The position numbers were made by a program, and so were the translations under genes. Source: Lepidurus packardi (lineage: Eukaryota > Arthropoda > Branchiopoda > Notostraca > Triopsidae). Taken from it: 64,000 nucleotides of DNA. This document shows positions 1 to 10,728 of the stretch, one piece after another. Each line of letters begins with the position of its first letter. Position 1 is the first letter of the stretch. The notes below the pieces were generated by a model. That model was given only the letters and a program-made list of their open reading frames with translations. It did not search any database and had not been told where the DNA came from. The stretch spans positions 3,286,001 to 3,350,000 of the forward strand of contig JAKZAN010000007.1 of NCBI GenBank assembly GCA_023053545.1, written 5' to 3'.

Positions 1-1143
1 GCTTCTTGGCTTCCGTTTCGATCCGCTTCTAACTTTTGATTGATCCTGTTCTAAAGAACCTTTGACTTTCTGGACACGAAAATCTCGATTTATCTCAAGT
101 TCATGTCGTTTCTTTTATCGAAGCATGTTTACTGCCTTTCTCTACTTAGAAATAGGTAGACACAACTTTGCGTGTTCCTTTAAGCTAGTAAACAATGAAT
201 TTACGAACAGTTAAGTTTCGCCGTTGGTGGCTTTTGAAATGTTTTGGAATCCCAGGAGAACAACTAGATTCATTGTTGATCTGTTTGAGCCATCTATAGC
301 GTGGAAAGGCTTCGATTTTTTGGACACAAAAACCTTTAATTTCCTCCAAGTTGTAGCAAAATGTTCATTTTCTTGTCACTAGACAACGAGCTCTGCGCCT
401 TTGTTTGTCTAGGCAAACAATCACTTTACAAATACGGTAGTAGTTTGAGTGTAACTTGGGAAAGTTCAAAGTCTAAAAAATAAGAATATCCGCAATAAAA
501 GCCTGACCTTTTGGCTTCATTTACGCCATAACTTCATTGTAACTTGTATCTGATTCTCCAGATGTAGCTATATTGATTTGTTTGTGATTTTCCTTTAGCT
601 TGAGAACCTTCGAGACAAAATGTTAGATTTTTTTTCCACAATTTTGTGTTAACATTCCAGGTTTGTATTGAGACAGGATGTCTGTGTTGGACTAATTTAA
701 CTTGCATTTATCGTTTTTATATTAGCAGTACTATTTGATGTGCGTATTGTGCACTGTTGTTTATGTTTACGTTTATTCGGTTATTGTTTTCGTTTGTAGT
801 CGGTTACTTTTTAAACATATATTCTAATATATACTGCATAAATCACTTACAGGAGAATGGAGGGATTTTCCCTGGATGGGTGTTGCTTTGGTGCATGTGA
901 GTGATACTTTCCATGACTAGAGTTACACTCATCTAGGGCAATTTTCCCTCAAGTCATCTATTTCCCCTTGTCAGTCTCCCTGTTTTCTCCCGTTTGGGTG
1001 AAGCGAAGTGTAAAACGATGTAAGAACACAAAACTTTCAAAAGAGCTTAATATCTTAGATGATAGATAGGAGGATATGACTGCTACAAACTTGCCTCTTC
1101 CAATTTTGTTGCAATTTTCTGTATTATCCTTTTTCCTTATTAG
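1..1143. other. Non-coding, probably intron of the CCDC50-like gene
   Basis: No convincing coding exon is visible here. The segment ends in an acceptor AG directly before the first recognisable exon of the CCDC50-like gene at 1144. It therefore most likely belongs to an intron of that gene, whose first exons lie outside the window. Confidence 0.4.
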
Positions 1144-2088
1144 GAATTGGCAAGGCGACTGCAGGCTGAGGAAGGAGTCGATCCAGGCTTACAAGACAGA
1201 TTGCTAGCTATCGAAGTCCAAGACAGAGAGTTGGCTCGAATGCTCCAAGAAAAGGTTGCATTGATATATCTTTTATCTTTTCCCTTTCCTTTTCATATAA
1301 AAAACTAAGTCGAAAAACAAACAAACAAGAACGTTGGGTTTAACGTAGTCTGTATTTTCTTTCTGAAGGAGCAAGCTCGTTTGCAGAGGGCGAAAGAGCG
1401 AGCGAAACAAAAAGCTTTGGCCAAAAGAGAAGAATTGGAAGGTAACCAGTCACACGTAAGCAATTTTGCCCTCAAAAACTTTTCCCAGATCCACACACCA
1501 CATACACAGAATGTTAATGATGGGGTACTTCTTTCTATAGGCATCGCTAATTGGTGGGGCCACCGTGGCTGCTGGTAGCAGCAGTTATAGTCGATCCGAG
1601 AAACGCGAAAAAGAACTCAGGTATTGACCCATTTTTATATTTGTAACGGACTCTGAAATTTGTTTCTGCTTGGTTATTGAGAACAGTAACAATTAGCAGT
1701 AACGATTCCCAAATTTTTTCTCCACCGTTTTTTAAGGGCTAACTGGGATGCAATTGAAGTAGAAAGATTACGGGAATCAGAATCACAGCACCCTAGATCT
1801 TTACATGCCCATTCACCGATTCCCAACATAGCTATGTCCATCGATCCCACTTTCCAACGAAGTAGCCAGAGCCACGTCCCCTACCCTCATCACCGTCATC
1901 AAGAGCAAGAGGGAAGTCGAGCGAGGGGCGTGTCACTGCCAAGTGTGTCTCCGCCCCAACCGTTACCGCTTTTGGAAGACGAAGGAGATGCACCGCCTTA
2001 TATGCCCATTGCTGGACAAAGAAGAACGTCTTCCTGGGAACGAAAGAAAAAGTCGTTTAAATCCAAAGAAAGTTGTAAGCAACAATGA
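1144..2088 (+). CDS. CCDC50: CCDC50-like coiled-coil protein, C-terminal part (5' exons outside window)
   Basis: Four exons are visible: 1144-1254, 1369-1455, 1541-1620 and 1737-2088 (stop TGA). Each has GT/AG borders and phases that join without a break, giving about 209 codons. The first two exons encode a charged helix with the recurring pattern ARxLQ(A/E)EE..., ending in RELARMLQEKEQARLQRAKE. That is the signature of the CCDC50 (Ymer) N-terminal domain, a coiled-coil ubiquitin-binding effector of EGF-receptor and NF-kB signalling in vertebrates. The remainder is a low-complexity Ser/Pro/Arg-rich tail with no recognised domain. The gene start is missing, since the vertebrate domain has further helix upstream. 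A donor at 1456 rather than 1441 was chosen because only it keeps the frame open. Family assignment rests on the coiled-coil pattern alone, so another coiled-coil protein is possible. Confidence 0.6.
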
Positions 2089-3534
2089 AAGGGGGAGGAC
2101 GTCTTTCTTTTCTTTTGTGTTTCATTTCTAAGATGATGCTGCCCGGGGAACAATAGATTGCTGGATAATACCCATGGGAAAGTGCACAAGGTGCATTTGA
2201 CACCCTTGGGCAAATAGAAAAGACTTGTTTGAAGTTTGTTTATGGCGGATAGTGGGAGTGTCCCCCCCTCCCCCCGTCGATGAACTCTTGCTTTCTTGTT
2301 TAGAGAAGTTATTGAAACTGGTTTATGGTTTCAAAATTGTTTGGGAGGGTAATGGGAAGTTCTTGTGATAACCCAAAAAGCGTATGCTTATGTTTTTCTG
2401 TAAAAGAGAGTATTTAAGAATCTTTAAAATGAAGTACTAAGAATCTCGAGAAAGGGATACGTTTCACTGTTAACTGGAAAAAGTGGATTGAGAGAAAAGA
2501 GGGGACTTACAAAGTAACAAACCCAATACAAGATTTGTATAATTGAACTAAAACTTGAGAAACTGTTTACTATTGTTATTTGATTGAGAATTGGAGTTGA
2601 ATTCTGCAATGTGCTAATAGTTTCGCTTTTACGTATTGTATTTGCGTAGGAGGTATATTTACATAGCAATTTACAAATTTCGGGAAGAATATTTCAAGTT
2701 TGCTGAGGTGAAATTTTTTAGGTACCCTGAAAGTGAGTTACTAATTATCTAACTTCGGTGTCAAAAGATTTCTGAAACAAGACGACAGGTTGGACTGCCG
2801 AATAAGCTGTGACAACGGAATGTTAGTAGTGGTGAACGTGGGTAGGTGGCTGTTCTGGGTTCGTCTGTTGGTGGTCTGTTGTGGTCGATTTTGAAATGTG
2901 TAGAGGTTTTTAGCTGTGCCAGTCTATGATTTTTATTTACTGTTGATTTTTAAAGAAACGGCTTTGTTTGATGTCATGTCATTATTATGGCATTAATTAT
3001 GGTATTCTGTAAGTCCTAAAACTATTTGATATAGAGCAGAAAACGGACTTGACTGATAGGAGAAAAGATGGTCAGTAAAAATATGAAATGTTATCAAGTT
3101 ATATGTATCAAAGCATTTATCAATAGATATTAAGTTGTATCAAAATTTATCAGAAATGCGAATTAAAATGCGAACCAAATGCGAAACGATAACGAACTGA
3201 AATTGCATGTTTTTTTTTTTTTTTTTATTGGCATGTTTTAATGGTTTGCTTTTTAGCTGTGATTTTTATTAATGTTATTAGCTGTGATTATAATATCAGA
3301 AGACATTTGCGTTATTGGTAGATATATATTTTGTAAGTTTTTCGCTAATACAGTGAATTCACTATTACATGCAATGCAAATACAAATCTAGGTTATTTAG
3401 AATAAAAATGTTGACAAAACAATATTATTTTTTCTTGGTGACGTTGACGATTTCTTTTTTTTCTAGGTCTACCGTGAAGTCGAAGTCTTTTGTCGTTAGT
3501 AATTTCACGATGACAGCATTCGCAGTGTCTGGAG
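2089..3534. other. Intergenic, 3' UTR and AT-rich spacer
   Basis: This stretch holds the presumed 3' UTR of the CCDC50-like gene, a C-rich tract near 2262-2277 and a T-tract near 3211-3226. I see no coding exon with splice signals and no recognisable repeat. Confidence 0.5.
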
Positions 3535-4479
3535 TCAGTGTAGAGTTTCTTCTTGTTTGCAGAAGTCTTTTAGTATGGTTTCTGTCATCGATGCTTCGAT
3601 AATGTTATTATCGTTGAAGAAACCGACTGTGCCTTGGAAAGTTAGTGGAGTCGTTTGTCTAAGTTGAATTTTTTTGTAGTTTGTGCACGTAATGGTAGGG
3701 TCATCGTTATCTGGAATGGTCGGTTGTCGTTCTGTTTTTTTTTTGCAGGCTAGGCAGGTTTGGAAAATACCAATGTTGCAGTGGGCTATGGCTTCCAGTA
3801 TGATGGGCTCCGTTGTGTCGTCTAAAATGGGTTGCTGGATGTCCAGTTGGGCTTCTGTTCTTGTAAAGAACGATTGCTGCGTCAAGGCGAAGTTTTGATA
3901 ATCTTGATTATAGATGACATCGGTAATTTCGTAAACTTTGTTTTTTTCGATAGTAACTGTTTGGTTTTTCCAGGTAATTAGTGTGGAAGTACAGGTATCG
4001 TCTCCAATTGTTATTTCGCGGAACGTTTGCCCTTTGTTCGTTGTCTTCTCTTCGCTAATGTTTTGGATTTGAACGATGATTTTGTAACGGGTGTCGGGAA
4101 ACTCTATACAAGTTTGAAGTGTGGCTTGTTGCTGTTTTCTTGGCGAATAATTAAATTTGAGCGTTTGATTTGTCTCGCTGATTTGCGAAGATTGGGTAAT
4201 CTTAATAAGATCGTATTTAGTTCTTTTTTGTGGAGTCTGACCTGAAGGTGAGCTATTCGGTAGGATTTGGATGGTGATGGGTATCTTGGCGGTCGAATAA
4301 CGTTTAATTCTGCTATAGGAGCCAGCAATAAACGACAAACATTCTTCGTATGTATTGTCCGACGTCTGCAGAAAAAAGCGAAAATTTTGGCCTGGAATTT
4401 TGGTGTACTTCGATGGACTCTGGTTTTGGCGCAAAGGGGTTATGTCATGGACGTACCCGGTGTAAGCGTCTGCTCCCAT
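3535..4479 (-). CDS. RPA-like OB-fold ssDNA-binding protein, possibly transposon-derived
   Basis: This is a 314-codon uninterrupted frame. The N-terminal third (GYVHDITPLRQ, then FRFFLQTSDNTYEECLSFI) and the middle (IIVQIQNISEE, REITIGDDTCTSTLITWKN) look like successive OB folds of replication protein A large subunit. The C-terminal part has CLACKKK followed about 20 residues later by a lone Cys, a decayed version of the RPA zinc ribbon. The frame can be extended upstream through an 88-bp intron (4491-4578, gtaagt donor) into about 80 nt of open frame up to a stop near 4662, so the true start is unsettled. Cellular RPA1 is about twice this size, and this protein is far more divergent. Solitary RPA-like proteins are known from Helitrons and other animal mobile elements. 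No transposase, helicase or terminal repeats are visible beside it. I infer a captured or element-derived ssDNA-binding protein; domestication is possible. Confidence 0.55.
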   Translation of the reverse strand: MGADAYTGYVHDITPLRQNQSPSKYTKIPGQNFRFFLQTSDNTYEECLSFIAGSYSRIKRYSTAKIPITIQILPNSSPSGQTPQKRTKYDLIKITQSSQISETNQTLKFNYSPRKQQQATLQTCIEFPDTRYKIIVQIQNISEEKTTNKGQTFREITIGDDTCTSTLITWKNQTVTIEKNKVYEITDVIYNQDYQNFALTQQSFFTRTEAQLDIQQPILDDTTEPIILEAIAHCNIGIFQTCLACKKKTERQPTIPDNDDPTITCTNYKKIQLRQTTPLTFQGTVGFFNDNNIIEASMTETILKDFCKQEETLH

Positions 4480-4679
4480 GATTGCCGTTTCTGGTGGAAA
4501 GAGAATAAGACATGATGAGAAGAGTTGCAGTGGAGAACTATTGGATTAAAAAGTTGTGAAATGAAACTATTTACTTACTTTTGCAATAGGGTGTTTCGGA
4601 ATGGTGAGGTGAAATTCCTTTCAATTTCTTTTTTGGAACTGTATGATGAATATTGATTTGCACTTAGTGTTTGGGAGCT

Positions 4680-5994
4680 GTGAGTGGACTGTTTTCTGTC
4701 ATTCCGTGTGAGGTCTTTTATAGTCGGGTTCTATCGTAGAGTTGATGCCTGGAAGAGTAGGTTCTTCGTAAAGTCAAGTTCGGTCAAAGTCCAATCATGG
4801 AGGCAAAGGTTCAAGTCAATTAGTCAGGTCATTTTCTTCCTTTTGTTAATGAAAAGGGTACAATTTAGAAAGAAAAAATTTCAAAGGTGTACCAGCAGTT
4901 AGGGATGGTCAATTGAAATTTGTATCCTTAGTTCGAGTGTCAAAGCACATTTTGAAGTTTTCTTGCTTAGTAGCTGGATGCAGTTGTCTTATTGTTTGCC
5001 GCTTTTGGTGTGTTTTTAAAAGGTGTCACGTTGTGGAAGGCAGTTAAATTGCAGTTGGGTTATGCGTATATCGAGTTAAAATAGAGAAAAATACATGATG
5101 GTTTTGTATTATACGGAAATCCCAAACTATTTATCTAAAATGCAAGAAATATATATTATGTACCTGAGGTAAATCTTTGAAAATGAAAACATCATATTTG
5201 TTTTAAAACATACCAATATTTTGAAATGTACTAAAATTGGTAAAAAAAGTGTTGACCGTTTAATTGGGTGGGGAAGAAATCAGTTCACAAAACTAACGTA
5301 AGTGCTGACATAAGAAATATCAGCATAGAAAGCTACCAATAAAAACAGAATACAATTTTAGCAATTGATCTTATTTTTACCTATGAGTCCTCAAAATTCA
5401 AACTCTGCACGATATAGTAAGCTTTTGTCACAGCTAATAACAAACGTTTACCAACGTTGATCTGCTACCCTGTCCTATTGATCCTACAGACGTGACGTCA
5501 CAAGCCCAAAAACTATCACGTGCTGGTACGTTCTAACCCGTTTTGTGATCCAATTTGCCCACTTCTGAGAATCTCATGAAAGGAGCACGAACGACCTGGC
5601 CGATGGCAATATGTCCTTATCTCCCACCCACCAAACCCACCCCAAAATAACACAGCCCTTATGGGAAAAACCCGAGCCAAGCTCAGCAACCCACCCTCCC
5701 ACTGGCAAGGCTAAAGTCTGGACGATATATTAAGCTGTTGTCACAGCTAATTACCGCTGTAGTTTTTTCTGATTTCTTAAATTATTCTATAAAACATCTA
5801 TGTTAAGTCTCCAAGAAGTATAGGTAGGTGGTTTCCCTGGTAGGTGGCTCCCGGTTTGCGCCATTCGCCTGTTGCCGACCAGGAGAACTACCCGAATTAC
5901 CACAACAAACGAAGCGAGTTATTCGGTTTCGTCGCGTGATTTTTACAAAAATTAAAAAAACTAAACTGAGTGATAGTGAATACATTGTTTTACC
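4680..5994. other. Intergenic spacer with a diverged direct repeat
   Basis: There is no gene in this stretch upstream of INTS11. A 36-nt sequence at 5404-5439 (containing ACGATATAGTAAGC and TTGTCACAGCTAAT) recurs with about five changes at 5716-5751. A perfect TGACGTCA octamer lies at 5493-5500. The last 150 bp before 5995 should contain the INTS11 promoter and 5' UTR; no TATA box is obvious. Confidence 0.45.
5404..5751 (+). repeat. Pair of ~36-bp direct repeats flanking ~276 bp
   Basis: The 36-nt stretch at 5404-5439 and the one at 5716-5751 share GACGATATA/CACGATATA, TAAGCT/TAAGCTG and the common end TTGTCACAGCTAAT, with about five mismatches. The DNA between is C-rich on the plus strand. 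They may be remnants of one repeat copied twice, or short flanks of a degraded element. I cannot tell which. Confidence 0.45.
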
Positions 5995-8510
5995 ATGTCA
6001 GAGATAAAAGTCACACCTTTAGGTAAATATTTTTGTTAATCAATGAGAATGAATAGGCTTTTTGATCAGAAAAAGAAATGGCATTGTAAAACGTTCGATT
6101 TGCTTTCAAATTTCTCTAGGCGCTGGACAAGATGTGGGACGCAGTTGTATTCTGGTGTCCATGGGTGGGAAGAATATTATGTTAGATTGTGGGATGCATA
6201 TGGGCTACAATGACGAAGTAAATCTCTCTTTTTTTGAATCTAGACATTTAAAGTCTTTTCTCGTTCTAGAGAAGGTTCCCCGATTTCTCGTACATTGCAG
6301 AAGGAAATTTGAGTGAGCACTTGGACTGTGTCATTATTTCCCACTTCCACTTGGACCACTGTGGTGCTTTACCTTTTATGACAGAATTGGTCGGCTATAG
6401 CGGTCCTATTTATATGACTCATCCTACCAAAGCCATCGCTCCCATTCTGCTCGTAATGATTGTTATTTACCTATTCCAGTTATTAATCCATTTTTTCATA
6501 TTTTTAAGTTTAGCACATAATCCCGTAAAAAAGATTCTTGTGATGGACAAAGACATGAGTAATGTTTTAGTTTTTTTACAGGAAGATATGAGGAAAGTCG
6601 CAGTGGAAAGAAAAGGAGAAACCAACTTTTTTACTTCGTTGAACATCAAAGACTGCATGAAGAAAGTGATCGCGGTGAATCTCCACCAAACCGTCCAAGT
6701 GGATAGCGAGTTGGAAATCAAAGCGTATTACGCCGGTCATGTGTTGGGTGCCGCCATGTTCCACATAAAAGTTGGACCCTTATCAGTGGTATACACAGGG
6801 GACTATAACATGACGCCGGATCGTCATCTAGGCGCTGCTTGGATCGACAAGTGCAAACCCACGCTGCTTATAAGCGAGTCCACTTACGCAACCACCATCC
6901 GCGATTCCAAGCGTTGTCGAGAACGCGATTTCCTCAAAAAAGTCCACGATTGTGTGGATCGGGGTGGAAAAGTGCTTATCCCAGTCTTTGCTTTAGGCCG
7001 GGCGCAGGAATTGTGCATCTTACTAGAAACTTACTGGGAACGGATGAACCTCAAAGCTCCTATTTACTTTGCCGCTGGTTTAACCGAAAAAGTCACAACT
7101 TTTCATTGAAAAGCTCAAGAGGGATTTTAATGTCAATATTCCCTGTATTAGGCCAACAATTACTACAAGATGTTCATTACATGGACGAACCAGAAGATCC
7201 GGAAAACGTTCGTACAGCGCAATATGTTCGAATTCAAGCATATTAAGCCTTTTGATCGCAATTACATCGATAATCCAGGCCCAATGGTAGTTTTCGCCAC
7301 ACCGGGCATGTTACATGCTGGTTTGTCTCTCCAGATTTTCAAGAAATGGGCTCCTAATGAAAACAATATGGTACTTTTACTTTAGTTAAATGCTTTCATT
7401 TAAAAAAAAAAATTTTTTACATGTCAATTTATGGGTTCTTTTCCTAGCTCATCATGCCAGGTTACTGTGTAGCGGGCACAGTAGGAGCTCAGGTACTCGC
7501 TGGGGCGAAAAAAGTGGAAATCGAAAACCGGCAAATGATCGACGTTAAACTATCCGTGCAATACATGTCCTTTTCTGCCCACGCCGACGCGAAGGGCATT
7601 ATGCAACTAATCCAGTACTGCGAACCAGAGAACGTTCTATTGGTCCATGGTGAAGGGGCTAAAATGGCGTTTTTGAAGCAGAAAATCAAACAAGAGTTTG
7701 AAACAGAATGCTACATGCCTGCCAATGGCGAAACTTGCACCATTACCGTGGCCCCGCCCCTACCCTGCGACGTGTCGCTAGATCTGCTCAAGAGGGAAAA
7801 AGCGGTGTACAACCGACTGCCTCCTGACCCTAAACGACCTTGTTTAATGCACGGGGTTTTGGTGGTGAAAGATAAAGTAAGCCTTTCGTTGGGTGATTAC
7901 CTACAAGCTGTAGAACGATATATATTTTTTAAAAAACGATGTAGGCTTTCGCCTATTGTCTGTAGAAAGATGTACATACAAGTAAACAGGGAGGGGGGGG
8001 ATAGAAAACAAAAAGAACATTTATGGACAATTTAGAGAAAACGTTTCAGTATTTTTGTTTCGTTTTAGGTAATTCAATTATTGGACCCTGAACAAGCATT
8101 CCAGGAGCTGGGATTGGTCCAGCATCAAATCAGATTTACCTCTTCAGTGGTTATAGAAGACCCCGCACCCTCAGCCGCCATTTTGGATAAGCTTCTACAT
8201 GTGCTAAACAAGTGAATTTCTATTATGAAAGATTTTGAAGCAAGTTTTGATTTCAATCTGCATTGTATTTTTTTTCGTAGGGAATTGAAAGATTGGCCTG
8301 CAGTTCATCAAAACGATGGAACTTTGTCAGTCGAGTCGGTTTTGATTAAAGTTGAGGGAAGTGAAGACGACGAAAAGTCAGTTATCGTCTCTTGGGCACT
8401 ACAAGTAAGTCCTTGTATGCAATTAAGCCGACCTTTTTTTGACACAACTTTTTCTTTAGGATGAAGATTTGGGCAGTTCAATTCTCGCAGTCATCAGAAC
8501 ACTATCATGA
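5995..8510 (+). CDS. INTS11: Integrator complex subunit 11 (RNA endonuclease)
   Basis: INTS11 is the metallo-beta-lactamase/beta-CASP endonuclease of the Integrator complex. It cleaves snRNA 3' ends and nascent transcripts at paused promoters in the nucleus. Nine exons: 5995-6022, 6120-6217, 6270-6452, 6582-7091, 7152-7370, 7448-7876, 8069-8211, 8281-8404 and 8460-8510. They join in phase to 594 residues, against about 600 in human. The start is the ATG of [18 protein letters not shown]. Zinc-site motif HFHLDH sits at about residues 67-72. [31 protein letters not shown] (beta-CASP), ATPGMLHAG and [10 protein letters not shown] follow in the expected order, so the enzyme looks catalytically intact. 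The C-terminal region contributes the INTS9-dimerisation domain. The stop codon is shared as a palindrome with the convergent DUSP19-like gene. Confidence 0.97.
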
Positions 8511-9113
8511 GCCAATACACCGTTTTTCGTACTTTTTAAGCTGTTTGACAAACCCAGCATTAGGATTGGCTTTGGGACGTTGTGCCTTTACTCTTTGGAA
8601 GGCTTCTTCAAAAGAAATCCCATGGCTTTTCATCAAATACGCGATCACTATTGCCGCCGATCGCGAAATCCCCGCACTACAATGTACCAAAACTGCATTT
8701 GTAGGATTTCCTTGGGAAATTTCCTCCATAATAGGCAAACAATCCTTTTCAAAGCAGTCAATCAAGTCAAATTCGGGGATATCAAACATGCCCACATTCA
8801 TGTATTTGAAAGTGCCCGGAAAACAATTGGGGGCTGCGTGTGGCGCCAAATTTAGAATGTGAGTAATGTGGCAACTTTCCAGAATGTCCAGCGAAGCAGC
8901 CACATCCTGAGAAGCTAAAAATACTTGAGGAGTAATCTGAGCCATTTGTAAGTCAGGAGTTTGGTCCACAATATACCCAATTTCATCTTGGCTCAATTCC
9001 ACCGATTGATCGCCGCGTTCCACGGTAATCCGGCCATCAGAGTGGTAAACTCGCGTCTCCACCGCCTTCAGACAATGCTGCTTTTTCTGGAGTAACTCTT
9101 GAAAGGAACTCAT
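8505..9113 (-). CDS. DUSP19: Dual-specificity phosphatase, DUSP19/SKRP1-like
   Basis: This is a single-exon gene of 202 codons, close to vertebrate DUSP19 (about 217). The catalytic loop HCSAGISRSAA matches HCxxGxxR(S/T), with the general-acid Asp expected in NVGMFDIPEFD upstream. SQDVAASLDILESCHITHIL is the typical DUSP core. The N-terminus (MSSFQELLQKKQ...ETRV) resembles the N-terminus of DUSP19 in spacing and in the ETRV/CTRV motif, which supports the ATG at 9113 even though it lies inside the PUSL1 coding end. Vertebrate DUSP19 acts on the JNK pathway as a phosphatase and scaffold. No intron and no room for a private upstream region: its promoter would have to lie within PUSL1, or it is translated from a shared transcript. 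Its stop overlaps INTS11. Confidence 0.92.
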   Translation of the reverse strand: MSSFQELLQKKQHCLKAVETRVYHSDGRITVERGDQSVELSQDEIGYIVDQTPDLQMAQITPQVFLASQDVAASLDILESCHITHILNLAPHAAPNCFPGTFKYMNVGMFDIPEFDLIDCFEKDCLPIMEEISQGNPTNAVLVHCSAGISRSAAIVIAYLMKSHGISFEEAFQRVKAQRPKANPNAGFVKQLKKYEKRCIGS

Positions 9114-10281
9114 GTTGAAAATGAATCGGATCGTAATGAACTCGCGCTAAGTATAAGCCGTGTGGGGGAACTACAGCCGCACGGGGGTTCCAACTATCGG
9201 GACTAGGCTTTTCGAGTAAATATTCAACGTCGCTCAAGCTCAAGTTTCCTTGCGCCACCGCGATTAGAACGGCGACGATTCTGCGCACTTGGCGGTAGAG
9301 AAATGCTCGCGCATGGACGGTGACGTCGTAAAAGGTTACATTGCTGTAGGCAGGATCCCAAGATGAAATAGGATGTGACGGATTGATAGAAAGTTCGATA
9401 AGGGTGCGATGAGTTATAAGATCAGGGTTAAAAGCTTTGGTTCGCTTGAGCTTTCCAGTGAAAGAGGCAAAGTCATGTGTGCCTTGCAGTAATTGACACG
9501 CTTTCTGAGCTTGAGTTAAGTCAAATGGACCCCTAGATGAGATCAAGCTATTTATTGTAAATTGCGTTAAATCAAATGTCGCAGATTTACGAGACTAGAT
9601 GACAGCGTTTCCATTCTGTAATGGGTAGTTGTTGAATAAGATGGTTTTCGGTGGGTTTAACGTCTTGTACAGGGTTTAACGGGTTACAGATAGCAAGGCG
9701 GTACAGATAGGTACGTCCTGTAGCGTTATATCTTGCGTGAAAGTCTTGGGAAACTGCAAATGTCTTCCGAATTCTTTAAAAATGGATTTGGGTTACAGTT
9801 TTAGATTTCTTTAGTTTTATTGTCATTCTTACAATAAACTGGCGGCGATTTTATTGAAATGGCGGTTTAACGAGACGGTTATATGCTCAGGGTTGTAGAT
9901 TATGTTGGGATTAGCGTGTTGAAGGTCTACGTGAGCTGAATTGCATAACGCATGGACTCCGACGTCAGTTCTACAAAGTATGTTGTATTATGTAATTAAT
10001 AATTTGTATAGTGCTTTAAGTATTTGAATGATTTTTTACCTACTGGAAGAAAATATGATAGGTTCATTGATGGGTCTTAGTTTTTTAAGACCTCCTTCGA
10101 GGAGATTTTGGATAGAATTGTAGTAAGGAATTGCAGGATTATCCAGTACGTTATTCTGTTTTTGAATCCCTCTAACATTTGTAAGTAAAATACTGCATTA
10201 AGAGACAGGTTTGTTTATTTGAAAAATAATATACCGTAGCCGAGTGCCAATATAAGAGAAGAACATGAGATAGCGTTGCAT
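9037..10281 (-). CDS. PUSL1: tRNA pseudouridine synthase-like 1 (TruA family)
   Basis: Five exons in transcript order: 10235-10281, 10040-10171, 9833-9970, 9591-9773 and 9037-9532. They sum to 331 codons with consistent phases. The first exon gives MQRYLMFFSYIGTRL, the TruA N-terminal strand (FxYxGTxxxG). SSSRTDVGVHAL carries the catalytic Asp. DFHARYNATGRTYLYR and RAFLYRQVRRIVAVL are the family core motifs. TruA enzymes isomerise uridines in the anticodon arm, and PUSL1 acts in mitochondria in mammals. Introns are tiny (56-69 bp). The last 77 coding bases overlap the start of DUSP19 in another frame on the same strand. The start lies about 450 bp from the divergent SDHB start, suggesting a shared promoter region. 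Confidence 0.95.
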
Positions 10282-10728
10282 TTAAAGGCTTGAAATCAAT
10301 TACTTATCTCGTGGAGTATGCTGCTGAAGCAATAATTTGTGCTTGTTGCCGTATCTTACTTATTTATCTTTTCGTCTCCCCGCCTGAACACGTTTTTAAT
10401 TTTTATATTTGTAAATACAAACAGGAAGTCCAGCGCCACTAGCCGGGATTCGTCTCGTTACCTGCTTGTGTTTCCAACGCCAAGCCGATAACGTGGGGTA
10501 AGCCAAGCCGGAGTAGCGCCTTGAGTCCCGGTTTGATGCTGTTCTATCATGCTTTTCTTGTTAGTTTGGTACTTGCATTAACCGCTCTGGCGCTTTGGTC
10601 ATATTGGTGAGGTCTTTACATGTGTCGCCTTCTAGACGTACTTCTCTTATCCTGTTTAGGGCTGTTTTGAGAGCGAAGGAAAACAACCAAGATTGTGATT
10701 TCTTTTGCGTAAGAGCGTATGCTAAAAA
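10282..10728. promoter_or_regulatory. Shared divergent promoter region, PUSL1/SDHB
   Basis: These 447 bp separate the PUSL1 start (minus) from the SDHB start (plus). The middle, about 10430-10550, is noticeably more GC-rich than its flanks. No TATA box is evident. A shared bidirectional promoter is an inference from the head-to-head layout; both genes serve mitochondria. Confidence 0.45.
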
